Shown: one piece after another, positions 51,146-59,106 of the stretch
Position numbering within the stretch: position 1 is the stretch's first letter
Layout of the letters: each line of letters starts with the position of its first letter
From: Bacillota bacterium
Lineage (GTDB): Bacteria > Bacillota > Clostridia > Christensenellales > SZUA-584
Direction of reading: 5' to 3'
Length of the DNA stretch: 64,000 nucleotides
Assembly: GCA_023459495.1 (NCBI GenBank)
Contig: JAEWTL010000013.1
Span: 62,001 to 126,000, forward strand
Translations under genes and position numbers: made by a program
The notes under the pieces: generated by a model
What the model was told of the DNA's origin: nothing
Database searches by the model: none
The model's input: only the letters and a program-made list of their open reading frames with translations

Positions 51146-53107
51146 TTATTTTTTGTCGTCACGGATGAGCTGACGCAGGCGGAACAGCTCGTCGCGCAGC
51201 TTGGCGGCAGTCTCAAACTCCAGCTCGATGGCAGCCTGCCGCATCTGCTTTTCGATGATCGCGGCCTTCATCTTCGCCTCGTCGCGCGTCAGATGCTCCG
51301 CGTCCTTCACGGGCTTGGTCACTACAATCATGTTCGGAGCTTCTTTGACGATGGTCTGCGGCGTAATGCCGTGCTCCTCATTGTACGCCATCTGCATCTC
51401 GCGGCGGCGGCTGGTCTCGTCGATGGCATAGCGCATGGAACCCGTCATGTTGTCGGCGTACATCAGCACGTGGCCCTCCACATTGCGCGCCGCGCGTCCG
51501 ATGGTCTGAACCAGCGAGGTCTCATTGCGCAGGAATCCTTCCTTGTCCGCATCGAGAATGGCCACCAACGCCACCTCGGGCAGGTCCAGCCCCTCCCGCA
51601 GCAGGTTGATGCCCACCAGCACGTCGAACTCGCCCATGCGCAGGCCGCGGATGATCTCCATGCGGTCCAGCGTATCCACGTCCGAATGCATGTACTTCAC
51701 GCGGATGCCGAGTTCCTTGTAGTATTCCGTCAGGCGTTCCGCCATCTTCTTGGTCAGCGTGGTGACCAGCACGCGGAAGCCCGCTTTCACGGTTTTACGA
51801 ATCTCGCCCAGCAGGTGCTCCACCTGCCCGGTGGCGGGCAGCACCGTAATCTCCGGGTCAATCAGGCCCGTGGGACGCACGATCTGCTCCACCACGCTGC
51901 CCGCGAGCTCGCGCTCGTATTTGGCGGGTGTGGCGCTCACATAAATGGTCTGCCCCTGCCGCTTTGTGAATTCATCGAACTTGAGCGGGCGGTTATCGTA
52001 GGCGGACGGCAGCCTGAAACCGTACTGCACCAGCATGTCCTTACGCGAAAAGTCGCCCTTGTACATGGCCCGCACCTGCGGCAGCATCACATGCGACTCG
52101 TCGATGAACAGCAGATAGTCGTCCGGAAAGAAGTCGAGCAGCGTGTAGGGCGGATCGCCCGGCTTGCGCCCGTCGAAGTAGCGCGAATAGTTCTCGATGC
52201 CGCTGCAGAAGCCCAGCTCGCGCAGCATTTCAAGGTCGTAGACGGTGCGCTGCTTGATGCGCTCCGCCTCCAGTATCTTGCCCTCGCTCATGAACTTGTC
52301 GTACTGCGTCATCAGGTCTTCCTGAATCTCGTCCAGCTTTTCCAGCATGGCCTCGTGCTCGATGGCGTAGTGCGTCGCGGGGAATATTGATACATGGCTG
52401 CGCTGGGCCAGCGCCCGACCCGTGATCGCCTCAATGTCGAGGATGCGCTCAATCTCATCGCCGAAGAACTCAAGTCTCAGTGCCTTCTCGTTCATGCTCG
52501 CCGGATAGACCTCCACCGTGTCGCCGCGTACCCGGAAGTGCCCGCGCGCGAAGTCGATGTCGCTGCGCGCGTAGCCCGCTTCCACCAGCCGTGCCAGCAC
52601 CTCGTCGCGGCCGACCTTCATGCCGGGCCGGAGAGAGATGCTCATGCCCTGATACTCGTCCGGGCTGCCGATGGAGTAGATACACGACACGGACGCCACC
52701 ACGATCACGTCCCGCCGCTCCAGCAGCGCCGAAGTCGCGCTGTGCCGCAGCCGGTCGATTTCGTCGTTGATGCTTGCGTCCTTCTCGATATATAGGTCCT
52801 TGCCCGGTACGTACGCCTCGGGCTGATAATAGTCGTAATACGACACGAAGAACTCCACCGCGTTTTCCGGAAAAAACTCCCGAAACTCGCCGCAGAGCTG
52901 CGCCGCCAGCGTCTTGTTGTGCGCCAAAACGAGCGTCGGTCGGTTCAGCCGCTCGATCACGTTGGCCGCAGTAAACGTCTTGCCGCTGCCCGTCACTCCG
53001 AGCAGAACCTGATTGCGTTTGCCCGACTCAATGCCCGCCACGAGTGCATCAATGGCATCGGGCTGGCTTCCCGCGGGTTTATACGGCGCATGCAGTTTGA
53101 AATCCAT
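51146..53107 (-). CDS. uvrB: Excinuclease ABC subunit B
   Basis: Helicase-like damage-verification subunit of nucleotide excision repair, 653 residues. Walker A GVTGSGKTFTAANV, the beta-hairpin region YYDYYQPEAYVPGKDLYIEKD, DESHVMLPQVRAMYKGD (motif II), motif V/VI GINLLREGLDLPEVALV and QTIGRAARNVEGHVLMYAD, and a C-terminal UvrC-binding coiled coil (KAAIIEKQMRQAAIELEFETA). ATG 53107 is preferred over 53113 because GGAGG is then seven bases away. First gene of the uvr cluster, behind a LexA-like box. Confidence 0.98.
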   Translation of the reverse strand: MDFKLHAPYKPAGSQPDAIDALVAGIESGKRNQVLLGVTGSGKTFTAANVIERLNRPTLVLAHNKTLAAQLCGEFREFFPENAVEFFVSYYDYYQPEAYVPGKDLYIEKDASINDEIDRLRHSATSALLERRDVIVVASVSCIYSIGSPDEYQGMSISLRPGMKVGRDEVLARLVEAGYARSDIDFARGHFRVRGDTVEVYPASMNEKALRLEFFGDEIERILDIEAITGRALAQRSHVSIFPATHYAIEHEAMLEKLDEIQEDLMTQYDKFMSEGKILEAERIKQRTVYDLEMLRELGFCSGIENYSRYFDGRKPGDPPYTLLDFFPDDYLLFIDESHVMLPQVRAMYKGDFSRKDMLVQYGFRLPSAYDNRPLKFDEFTKRQGQTIYVSATPAKYERELAGSVVEQIVRPTGLIDPEITVLPATGQVEHLLGEIRKTVKAGFRVLVTTLTKKMAERLTEYYKELGIRVKYMHSDVDTLDRMEIIRGLRMGEFDVLVGINLLREGLDLPEVALVAILDADKEGFLRNETSLVQTIGRAARNVEGHVLMYADNMTGSMRYAIDETSRRREMQMAYNEEHGITPQTIVKEAPNMIVVTKPVKDAEHLTRDEAKMKAAIIEKQMRQAAIELEFETAAKLRDELFRLRQLIRDDKK

Positions 53108-53133
53108 GTACATACCTCCACACTGCTTTCCTC

Positions 53134-53162
53134 AGTATATCGCAATCAACGCATGCTGCCAA
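53134..53162 (-). promoter_or_regulatory. uvrB promoter
   Basis: Minus-strand TTGGCA (53157-53162), 17-base spacer, TATACT (53134-53139), 27 bases before the start. Confidence 0.72.
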
Positions 53163-53172
53163 TAGGAAAATG

Positions 53173-53186
53173 CGAACATATGTACC
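53173..53186. promoter_or_regulatory. LexA (SOS) box-like sequence
   Basis: CGAACATATGTACC fits the Gram-positive SOS box CGAACRNRYGTTC at all but one core base (GAAC-ATAT-GTAC). It lies just upstream of the uvrB -35, where repressor binding could still interfere. Confidence 0.55.
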
Positions 53187-53241
53187 TTTTTTACGGACAG
53201 CTGACGCACACCGGGCCTGTTCTCGCTTTGTGAAAAGGCTT

Positions 53242-53270
53242 TTGACTTGACACCTTCAGACTATTATGAT
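53242..53270 (+). promoter_or_regulatory. Promoter of the BlaI-M56 operon
   Basis: TTGACT (53242-53247), 17-base spacer, TATGAT (53265-53270), 40 bases before the start at 53310. An overlapping TTGACA at 53247-53252 is badly spaced. Confidence 0.68.
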
Positions 53271-53275
53271 AGTCT
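53258..53275. promoter_or_regulatory. BlaI-type operator 1
   Basis: AGACTAT-TATG-ATAGTCT, an 18-base inverted repeat with perfect 7-base arms that covers the -10 region. Resembles BlaI/MecI dyads in size and position. Confidence 0.7.
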
Positions 53276-53282
53276 CGCATCA

Positions 53283-53298
53283 GACGATTACAATCGTC
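53283..53298. promoter_or_regulatory. BlaI-type operator 2
   Basis: GACGATT-AC-AATCGTC, perfect 7-base arms, centred 24 bases from operator 1 and next to the ribosome binding site. Its arms differ from those of operator 1 but share GAC-AT. Confidence 0.6.
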
Positions 53299-53309
53299 CG
53301 GAGGATTAT

Positions 53310-53663
53310 ATGATTCGATTATTCGACGGTGAACTCAAGCTCATGGAGCTACTGTGGCAGAGCGAGCCGGTCAGCGCCAAAGAGTTGTCCGTGCGGGCCG
53401 CACAGGAAGTGGGCTGGAACAAGAACACCACCTATACGGTGCTTAAAAAGCTGGTGGAGAAGGGCGCGGTGCGCCGCGAGGAGCCGGGCTTTACGTGCAC
53501 CTCCCTCGTGGGCAAGGCGGACGTGGGCCGGGCCGAGACCGACTCGCTCATCGACAAGCTCTACGGCGGCTCGCGCAAGGCGTTCTTCGCGGCCTTTCTG
53601 GAGGACGAGCGGCTGAGCCAGCAGGAGCTCAAAGAGCTGCGGGACATGATCGACAAGCGGTGA
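53310..53663 (+). CDS. BlaI/MecI-family transcriptional repressor
   Basis: 117 residues from ATG 53310 (GGAGGATTAT upstream). Winged-helix domain: LFDGELKLMELLWQSEPVSA, ELSVRAAQEVGWNKNTTYTV (recognition helix), LKKLVEKGAVRREEPGF; then a short dimerisation helix region (SLIDKLYGGSRKAFFAAFLED, LSQQELKELRDMIDK). It normally dissociates when cleaved after a signal from a membrane protease. The cognate M56 protease gene follows within 6 bases, and two dyads lie in its promoter. Confidence 0.94.
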   Translation: MIRLFDGELKLMELLWQSEPVSAKELSVRAAQEVGWNKNTTYTVLKKLVEKGAVRREEPGFTCTSLVGKADVGRAETDSLIDKLYGGSRKAFFAAFLEDERLSQQELKELRDMIDKR

Positions 53664-53668
53664 TAAAT

Positions 53669-54574
53669 ATGCTGGCCGAAACGTTCTACTGGGTGCTGAA
53701 TATGAGCATCGCCGCGGGCCTGATGGGCGCGGTGGTGCTGGCACTGCGGAGCATCCGGCGGCTGCCGCGCTTCTTCGCATGCTGCCTGTGGATCGTACCG
53801 CTGGTGCGCTTCTGCCTGCCGTTCGCGCTGCCGGGCAAATACAGCCTGATGGCGCTGATTGCGCAATTCACCACGCGCACCGTGCCACTGGGCGACCTGC
53901 CGCTTGTATACACCAACTTCATGATGGGTGCCGACAGCTACTTCCCGCTGGGCTTTAAAACCTTAGCCTTACAGAGCGTGTTCAGCGTTGCGGCGGTGGT
54001 GTGGCTCGTCGTCGCCGGGGCCGCTTTGATCGTCCTCCTCTCGCTATACGGCATCAGTCGGGCGCGCGTTCGGGGCACGGTGCATCTGCACGGCAACGTA
54101 TACGCCTCTGACAAGGTGGCGTCTCCCGCGGTATATGGCATCTTCCGCCCGCGCATCCTGCTGCCGGTGAATGCTGTCGAAGCCGACCAAAAATACATCC
54201 TGCTGCACGAGCGGGCGCATATCCGCCGTGGAGACAACCTGTGGCGCATGCTGGCGCTTGTCACGGCCTGCCTGCATTGGTTCAACCCGCTCGCATGGGT
54301 GTTTCTCAAATACTTCTTCGCGGACATGGAGCTGGCCTGCGACGCGCGGGCGCTCCGGGGTCTGCCGGAGGTGGAGCGTAAGGCGTACGCCCATGCCCTG
54401 CTGAACTGCGCGGAGCAGCGCAGCGCGCTCGTCTCGGCCTTTGGCGGTGCCAAGCTTCGTCAACGCGTGGAAGGCGTGCTGTCCTATCGCCCGCTCACAC
54501 TTGCATCCGCGCTGTGCTTCGCGGCGCTCACCGCTGCCGTGCTGCTCTCGCTTTTAACCAATGCTCAGGGATAA
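53669..54574 (+). CDS. M56-family membrane metalloprotease (BlaR1/MecR1-like, without penicillin sensor domain)
   Basis: 301 residues, with membrane helices near 7-25, 35-55 and 105-130, a cytosolic zinc-protease domain with HERAH at 180-184 followed by RRGDNLWRM, and DMELACDARAL carrying the third ligand. A last helix ends the protein (LASALCFAALTAAVLLSLL). It lacks the extracellular penicillin-binding domain (about 250 residues) of BlaR1, so it probably senses something other than beta-lactam directly. It would cleave the adjacent BlaI-type repressor. Upstream frame extensions are out of context and were dropped. Confidence 0.9.
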   Translation: MLAETFYWVLNMSIAAGLMGAVVLALRSIRRLPRFFACCLWIVPLVRFCLPFALPGKYSLMALIAQFTTRTVPLGDLPLVYTNFMMGADSYFPLGFKTLALQSVFSVAAVVWLVVAGAALIVLLSLYGISRARVRGTVHLHGNVYASDKVASPAVYGIFRPRILLPVNAVEADQKYILLHERAHIRRGDNLWRMLALVTACLHWFNPLAWVFLKYFFADMELACDARALRGLPEVERKAYAHALLNCAEQRSALVSAFGGAKLRQRVEGVLSYRPLTLASALCFAALTAAVLLSLLTNAQG

Positions 54575-54586
54575 GGAGACAACCTT

Positions 54587-55102
54587 ATGTTGAAAAAGCT
54601 ATTCATGCTGCTGATATGCGGTTTATTTCTGTGTGCTTCGGGCTGCGCTTCATCCGTGCCTGCCGATGAAACGCCTTCATCCGGTCTGCCGATAACGGAA
54701 GTCGCGTCCGAGGACCTGGATACAAAGCTCGCCGAGCTCAGTGAAGGCGCTCAAAGCGAACCCGTGCTGATCGGATACCCCATCCGGCCCGGCTACCTGG
54801 CCGATCTCAACGGCGACGGCATATATGAGCTCTACGCGAACCTGTGCTTTGGGTCGGGCATCGTGGATGAGCGCGTACAGTGCTACGATCCGGCTACAGA
54901 CCAGACCTCCACGCTCAGCGACCGTGCGGTCACGGACTATATAGCGGTGCAGTATGAGCAGGCGCTGTATATCATCGCCCGCCCATATACCGGGGACGAT
55001 ACTGCCGTCGTCTGCCGCGCCGTGCTGACGGACGGCGCACTGGCCTGCGAAGATATCGACGCGGAGCTGCAGGAAGCGGTGCTGGCGGCACAGGAGCAGT
55101 AA
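54587..55102 (+). CDS. Small lipoprotein of the BlaI-M56 operon
   Basis: 171 residues with a lipoprotein signal: basic start (LKKLFMLLICGLFLC), lipobox near ASGC at residue 22. The mature domain is acidic with an EF-hand-like FG-GAP-type segment YLADLNGDGIYELYANL (Asp/Asn/Gly repeats), suggesting calcium binding or a beta-propeller blade. GGAGACAACCTT precedes the start. It is 12 bases after the protease gene, so it may supply the extracellular sensing part missing from that protein. Inferred from context. Confidence 0.8.
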   Translation: MLKKLFMLLICGLFLCASGCASSVPADETPSSGLPITEVASEDLDTKLAELSEGAQSEPVLIGYPIRPGYLADLNGDGIYELYANLCFGSGIVDERVQCYDPATDQTSTLSDRAVTDYIAVQYEQALYIIARPYTGDDTAVVCRAVLTDGALACEDIDAELQEAVLAAQEQ

Positions 55103-55192
55103 ACAGCACATCGATTCACGCCTTAAAACTCAGGGGTTTATACTTTCATCGTTCCGGGTTATACTGTATGCATTATTTTTCAAAGAGGGTTT

Positions 55193-55831
55193 ATGCTGTT
55201 TAAAGGTTTTCGTTTGGGCATGCTGCTGCAGATCGCCGTGGGACCGGTCAGCCTGTTCATATTCCAGACCGCCGCGGCGTCGGGCTTTCTGCCCGCGCTG
55301 AGCGGCGTTGTGGCCGTGGCGCTGTCCGACGCGCTGTACATCTTTGCCGCGCTGCTCGGCATCGGCACGCTCATTAACAAACGGCCGGGGCTGAAGGCTG
55401 TGCTGAAGTACGCAGGTGCGGCGGTGCTGATTCTCTTCGGGATCAATCTTGTCGTCAGTACGTTCTGGGCAGGCTTCCTGCCGGGTCTCAGCCTTTCGCA
55501 AAGCGCCGGAGCAGGCAGCGCATTTCTGCGGGCGGCGCTGATCACGCTCTCCTGCCCGCTGACCATCCTGTTCTGGTTGGGCGTGTTCTCGCAGCACGCG
55601 GCGGAGCAGGCCTCAGACCGTCGCGGCATGGTGCTGTTCGGTCTGGGCGCGGTACTGTCCACGCTGGCGTTCCTTACCGTCGTCTCGGCAATCGGCGGCC
55701 TTACGCATACCTTCCTTTCCGATATCGTTATCCGGATACTGAACCTGCTGGTGGGACTGGCGCTCATCGTCTTCGGCATCCGAACGGCCCTGAAGCGCGA
55801 ACCGGTTGGCGACCCTGAATCGGAACCATGA
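55193..55831 (+). CDS. LysE/RhtB-family exporter
   Basis: 212-residue membrane exporter of amino acids or similar compounds. Six hydrophobic segments; LysE motifs include GMLLQIAVGPVSLFIFQTAAA, GVVAVALSDALYIFAALLGI and LSCPLTILFWLGVF. AAAGAGGG precedes the ATG. A 90-base gap separates it from the lipoprotein gene, and it may have its own promoter. The substrate is unknown. Confidence 0.9.
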   Translation: MLFKGFRLGMLLQIAVGPVSLFIFQTAAASGFLPALSGVVAVALSDALYIFAALLGIGTLINKRPGLKAVLKYAGAAVLILFGINLVVSTFWAGFLPGLSLSQSAGAGSAFLRAALITLSCPLTILFWLGVFSQHAAEQASDRRGMVLFGLGAVLSTLAFLTVVSAIGGLTHTFLSDIVIRILNLLVGLALIVFGIRTALKREPVGDPESEP

Positions 55832-55855
55832 CCCATGTGCAGTATGCGACGCTTG

Positions 55856-56743
55856 TTACTCCAGCGCTGAAAAGCCGTTCCAGATATGATCGACGAACTG
55901 CCCCATGCGTCGGGTGATATATTTGTTTTTATGGCGGGCGATCTTAAAATACCGCACAAATTCGATGCCCTGAATCTTTGATACAAAGAGGGTTCCAGCC
56001 CTGCGTTCGCTTTCCACGCTCCGCGCCGAAATGACGGAAACGCCGATGCCGCTGGCGACAGCGCGTTTGATGGTTTCGGAGTTGTTGCAGACCCACGAGG
56101 CTGTCCACGCAATGCCGCCGACGGCCATTTTGGATTCAAACAGCCGTCGCGTGCCACTGCCCTGCTCCCGGATGATGAAGTCCTGACCTGTCAGCTCCCC
56201 CGGTGCTATTAGCGGCATTTGCGAAAACGGATGGCTCTGACCACTGATCAGCACCAGCTCGTCCTTCATGAACGGCTCCGACACAATGTCGGGCGATACG
56301 ATCTCCCCCTCCACCAGCCCAAAGTCGATTTCATTCTTCAGAAGCAGCGCTTCGATGGCCGCGGTGTTGTCTTCCACAACGCTGATCCGGGCGGCCGGCG
56401 CAGCCTTTTTAAAGCTTGTCACGATTTCCGGCACCACCGTGGTCCCGACGGTGACGCTTGCTCCGATGCGGATCACTCCGTTTTCTGACAGCGACTGAAT
56501 ATCGGTTTCGGCTTCCTCCATCATACTGATGATATGGCGGGCATAGCCGAGCAGCGTTTCGCCCGCGCTGGTGAGGTATATCCGCTTCGAAAACCGTTCG
56601 AACAGCTTCGCTTCGTAGTGCGCCTCAAGGTCGGCGATCGCCTGGCTCACCGCCGACTGGGAGATGTACAGTTGTTCGGCTGCTTTCGTCATGTTCTGTG
56701 CTTCGCACACGGCGATGAATATTTTAAAGTGTCTCGGCGTCAA
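55856..56743 (-). CDS. LysR-family transcriptional regulator
   Basis: About 295 residues. TTG 56743 is chosen as start because GGGGAGGG lies six bases upstream and the protein then begins TPRHFKIFIAVCE, the normal LysR N-terminus. HTH (NMTKAAEQLYISQSAVSQAI), then the periplasmic-binding-like effector domain (VIRIGASVTVGTTVVPEIVT, EIDFGLVEGEIVSPDIV, LVLISGQSHPF). It is divergent from yeiH-like 56856, matching the arrangement of YeiE-type regulators next to YeiH exporters. A direct repeat TACTTATC (56772 and 56803) in the shared promoter may be its target. Confidence 0.93.
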   Translation of the reverse strand: MTPRHFKIFIAVCEAQNMTKAAEQLYISQSAVSQAIADLEAHYEAKLFERFSKRIYLTSAGETLLGYARHIISMMEEAETDIQSLSENGVIRIGASVTVGTTVVPEIVTSFKKAAPAARISVVEDNTAAIEALLLKNEIDFGLVEGEIVSPDIVSEPFMKDELVLISGQSHPFSQMPLIAPGELTGQDFIIREQGSGTRRLFESKMAVGGIAWTASWVCNNSETIKRAVASGIGVSVISARSVESERRAGTLFVSKIQGIEFVRYFKIARHKNKYITRRMGQFVDHIWNGFSALE

Positions 56744-56855
56744 TCCGGACCCTCCCCGTATTATTAGCAATTACTTATCATTCCTATGCTATAATAATAT
56801 TATACTTATCTAAAATCAACGGCTATACTGAAACAAATCAGTGTGGGAGGCCGTT

Positions 56856-57845
56856 TTGAAAAAAATAAAGGGAACATTGCCGGGCGTGCTGCTTTCGGGC
56901 GTGATCGCGGTTCCGGCTTGGATGGTTGGAAGGCTGCTCCCGGTCGTCGGGAGCCCTGTGATGGGGCTATTGCTTGGAATGGCCCTCGCGTTCGTGAAGC
57001 GTCCCCAACTCGTCGAGGCTGGAATTAAGTTTACGTCCAAGAAGCTTTTGCAGTTTGCCATCATACTGCTTGGTTTCGAGATGAATCTGTTCAACGTCTT
57101 CAGCGTGGGCAGGCAGACGCTGCTGCTAATGGCTTTCACCATATCCGCAGCGCTGCTCACCGCGTTCTTTGCCGGAAAGCTCTTAAAGCTGGACACCAAC
57201 ACCAAAACGCTGATCGGTGTGGGCTCGTCCATCTGCGGCGGCTCGGCCATCGCGGCAACCGCGCCGGTTATCAATGCGAACGAGGAGGACGTGGCGCAAT
57301 CGATATCCACCATATTCCTGTTCAACGTGATTGCGGCGTTCCTGTTCCCACTGCTGGGGCATCTTCTGGGCATGAGCGACTATTCCTTCGGCCTGTGGGC
57401 GGGCACGGCGGTGAACGATACCTCATCCGTCGTGGCTGCGGGCTACGCATACAGCGATACCGCGGGCGATCTGGCCGTTATCGTCAAGCTGACGCGTACG
57501 TTGATGATCGTGCCCATCACCCTCGTGCTGGCGTTCGTCACCTCACGCAAGAACACGGAGCAGCACAAGGGCTACAGCTTCGTAAAGATATTCCCCTGGT
57601 TCGTGATCGGATTCCTGCTGGCTTCCGTCGTCCGCACCTTTACGCCCATTCCTACCGGGGTGACCGCGTGGCTCGCGCAGGCCGGCAAGTTTGTGATCGT
57701 CATGGCCATGGCCGCCATCGGGCTGAACACCAACATCGTCAAGCTGGTCAAAAACGGCCTGAAACCGATACTGCTCGGGCTCCTGTGCTGGGCCGCCGTT
57801 TCCGTTACCTCGCTGGTCGTCCAGCACTTTCTGGCGCTCGGTTGA
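56856..57845 (+). CDS. YeiH-family putative sulfate/sulfite-type exporter
   Basis: About 329 residues from TTG 56856 (GGGAGG five bases away), roughly ten membrane segments. UPF0324/YeiH motifs: VVGSPVMGLLLGMALAFVKR, GIKFTSKKLLQFAIILLGFE, GVGSSICGGSAIAATAPVIN, GLWAGTAVNDTSSVVAAGYA. The family is only provisionally linked to sulfur anion export. Regulated probably by the divergent LysR. Its last 30 bases are repeated at 58899 as part of a tandem duplication. Confidence 0.92.
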   Translation: MKKIKGTLPGVLLSGVIAVPAWMVGRLLPVVGSPVMGLLLGMALAFVKRPQLVEAGIKFTSKKLLQFAIILLGFEMNLFNVFSVGRQTLLLMAFTISAALLTAFFAGKLLKLDTNTKTLIGVGSSICGGSAIAATAPVINANEEDVAQSISTIFLFNVIAAFLFPLLGHLLGMSDYSFGLWAGTAVNDTSSVVAAGYAYSDTAGDLAVIVKLTRTLMIVPITLVLAFVTSRKNTEQHKGYSFVKIFPWFVIGFLLASVVRTFTPIPTGVTAWLAQAGKFVIVMAMAAIGLNTNIVKLVKNGLKPILLGLLCWAAVSVTSLVVQHFLALG

Positions 57846-57863
57846 GCTGATACGGGTACAAAA

Positions 57864-57882
57864 AAGCGGCCTGATGCCGCTT
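57864..57882 (-). terminator. Terminator between converging yeiH and DUF4332-like genes
   Basis: AAGCGGC (57864-57870) pairs with GCCGCTT (57876-57882). On the minus strand it ends in TTTTTT, serving the DUF4332-like gene. A decayed copy is at about 58949-58968. Confidence 0.75.
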
Positions 57883-57894
57883 CGGTGTTGATGA

Positions 57895-57947
57895 CAAAGC
57901 CTCCCTTGCTAAAGGGAGGGGGACCGCCAAAGGCGGTGGAGAGATTT
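57895..57947 (+). repeat. REP-like double-hairpin element
   Basis: CAAAG, hairpin CCTCCCTT...AAAGGGAGG, hairpin ACCGCC-AAAG-GGCGGT, tail GGAGAGATTT. Nearly identical to the copy at 58981-59033 and same architecture as those at 37161 and 62209. Confidence 0.75.
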
Positions 57948-58010
57948 ATGGATAAGCATGAATCCCACGCTCAGCCCTCCGTTCTCATGCAGTCTGCTTC
58001 TGCGTTTCGC

Positions 58011-58673
58011 CTATCCTTTCAGCAGCAGGACGGCAGAGTCGATACAGTATTGCGCATCCCTCAGCCCTAACGGCTCAATGTCATACTTGGCCACCCCGAC
58101 GCTGTTCGCGTTGTCGCGAAAATGCGTTGCGTCCTCTTCCGCGATTTCCCGCAGGCAGCGGTATCCCGCGTCGTACAGGATGTGCGCAAATAGCTTGCCC
58201 ACACCGTTGATCCGCACGAGGTCGCACAGCGTGCACACCTCCTGCGCCTGCGGCTCCGATATCCCGGTTAAGCCGCAAAGCTTTTCAGGTTCCGCAAAGC
58301 CCTGCGTATATTCGTATACGTCTTCAGAGTCCTTCAGCCCCTTATTATTCAGCAGTGAGACGATGTCCAACGACAGATAAGGGAATGCGCCGAGGCTCAT
58401 GGATTTGGTCTCAAGGCCGCCCAGCTCCCTTTTGAGCAAGGCCAGATACTCCGCCGGCACTCCCGTTCTATTCGATACGCTCTCAATCTTCTTCGGGGTG
58501 CTGAGTCCTTTGAGCAGCGCTTCCACATCTTTAAAGCCGGCTTCCTGCAGCTGCGCAAAGATACCGTTGATCCCCTGATGGATCATTCTGCGGCCCGGCG
58601 ATAATTGTTTCGCTTTCAGCATATCCCGATACATGGGAAGCGATATGGCTTTCATGTTGATGCTGTATGACAT
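58011..58673 (-). CDS. DUF4332-like helix-hairpin-helix protein, copy 1
   Basis: 220-residue soluble protein. C-terminal region with LCDLVRINGVGKLFAHILYDAG, a helix-hairpin-helix-like motif typical of DUF4332 and ssDNA-binding HhH proteins, then CLREIAEEDATHFRDNAN. An N-terminal half with LLKGLSTPKKIESVSNRTGV is a second HhH-like repeat, so the protein looks like tandem HhH domains. About 60% identical by eye to the product of 59107-59772. GGAGGGAATATCC precedes the ATG. Lies in a tandem duplication. Confidence 0.8.
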   Translation of the reverse strand: MSYSINMKAISLPMYRDMLKAKQLSPGRRMIHQGINGIFAQLQEAGFKDVEALLKGLSTPKKIESVSNRTGVPAEYLALLKRELGGLETKSMSLGAFPYLSLDIVSLLNNKGLKDSEDVYEYTQGFAEPEKLCGLTGISEPQAQEVCTLCDLVRINGVGKLFAHILYDAGYRCLREIAEEDATHFRDNANSVGVAKYDIEPLGLRDAQYCIDSAVLLLKG

Positions 58674-58761
58674 AGGATATTCCCTCCGTTCGCAATATCT
58701 ATATCATACACCGGCATGTTCACGCAAGTACAGGGAATGTTTGTGCCCTGTGCGCCACGTA

Positions 58762-58795
58762 AAAAAGCCTGACACCACATTTCAGTGTCAGGCTC
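58762..58795 (-). terminator. Relic terminator of the duplicated UroD-like 3' end
   Basis: AGCCTGACAC (58767-58776) pairs with GTGTCAGGCT (58786-58795), a perfect 10-base stem; on the minus strand it runs into TTTTTT. Its counterpart downstream of the intact UroD-like gene is at 59845-59872. Confidence 0.88.
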
Positions 58796-58814
58796 TTCAT
58801 CGCATGTTTTATCT

Positions 58815-58901
58815 GCTCACTTCCGCCAGTTCTGCGCCGTTTTGAAGCAGGTAATCAGGTTCTCTGTAGGTACGCTGCCGTTTACGTTATGCACCTGGCT
58901 G
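58815..58901 (-). pseudogene. Fragment of the UroD-like gene (3' end)
   Basis: 87 bases beginning GCTCACTTCCGCC match 59896-59982 with 6 mismatches by hand count; it covers the last 28 codons and the stop of the UroD-like gene, then breaks off inside codons at GGCTG, where yeiH sequence takes over. Confidence 0.85.
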
Positions 58902-58931
58902 GTCGTCCAGCACTTTCTGGCGCTCGGTTGA
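58899..58931 (+). pseudogene. Fragment of the yeiH-like gene (3' end)
   Basis: CTGGTCGTCCAGCACTTTC and the bases after it to the stop codon repeat the end of the yeiH-like gene (57813-57845). It is directly joined to the UroD fragment. Confidence 0.85.
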
Positions 58932-58980
58932 GTTGATACGGATACCAAAAAGCGACCTGATGCCGCTTTGGTGTTGATGA

Positions 58981-59033
58981 CAAAGCCTCCCTTGCTAAAG
59001 GGAGGGGGCCCGCCAAAGGCGGTGGAGGGATTT
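58981..59033 (+). repeat. REP-like double-hairpin element (duplicate)
   Basis: CAAAG, hairpin CCTCCCTT...AAAGGGAGG, hairpin CCCGCC-AAAG-GGCGG, tail GGAGGGATTT. Duplicate of 57895-57947 with two base changes. Confidence 0.75.
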
Positions 59034-59106
59034 ATGGATAAGCATGAATCCCACGCTCAGCCCTCCGTTCTGATGCAATCTGCTTCCCGTTTCAAATGCG
59101 TTTAGC

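Larger units (their letters stand above)
58674..59106. other. Intergenic remainder of the tandem duplication
   Basis: 433 bases without a functional gene. It holds a terminator (58762-58795), a 3'-terminal fragment of a UroD-like gene (about 58815-58901), the duplication junction at GCTG (58898-58901), a 3' fragment of the yeiH-like gene (58899-58931), a REP element (58981-59033), and the second copy of the yeiH-to-gene spacer. Confidence 0.8.

Noticed and set aside
52480..52980. Arg/Pro/Ala-rich plus-strand frames opposite uvrB and uvrA
   Set aside because: Composition typical of the reverse complement of GC-rich genes; uvrA and uvrB are unmistakable on the minus strand.
57895..59033. CRISPR array
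   Set aside because: The two repeats are parts of a single tandem duplication, not regularly spaced units; no cas genes are present.
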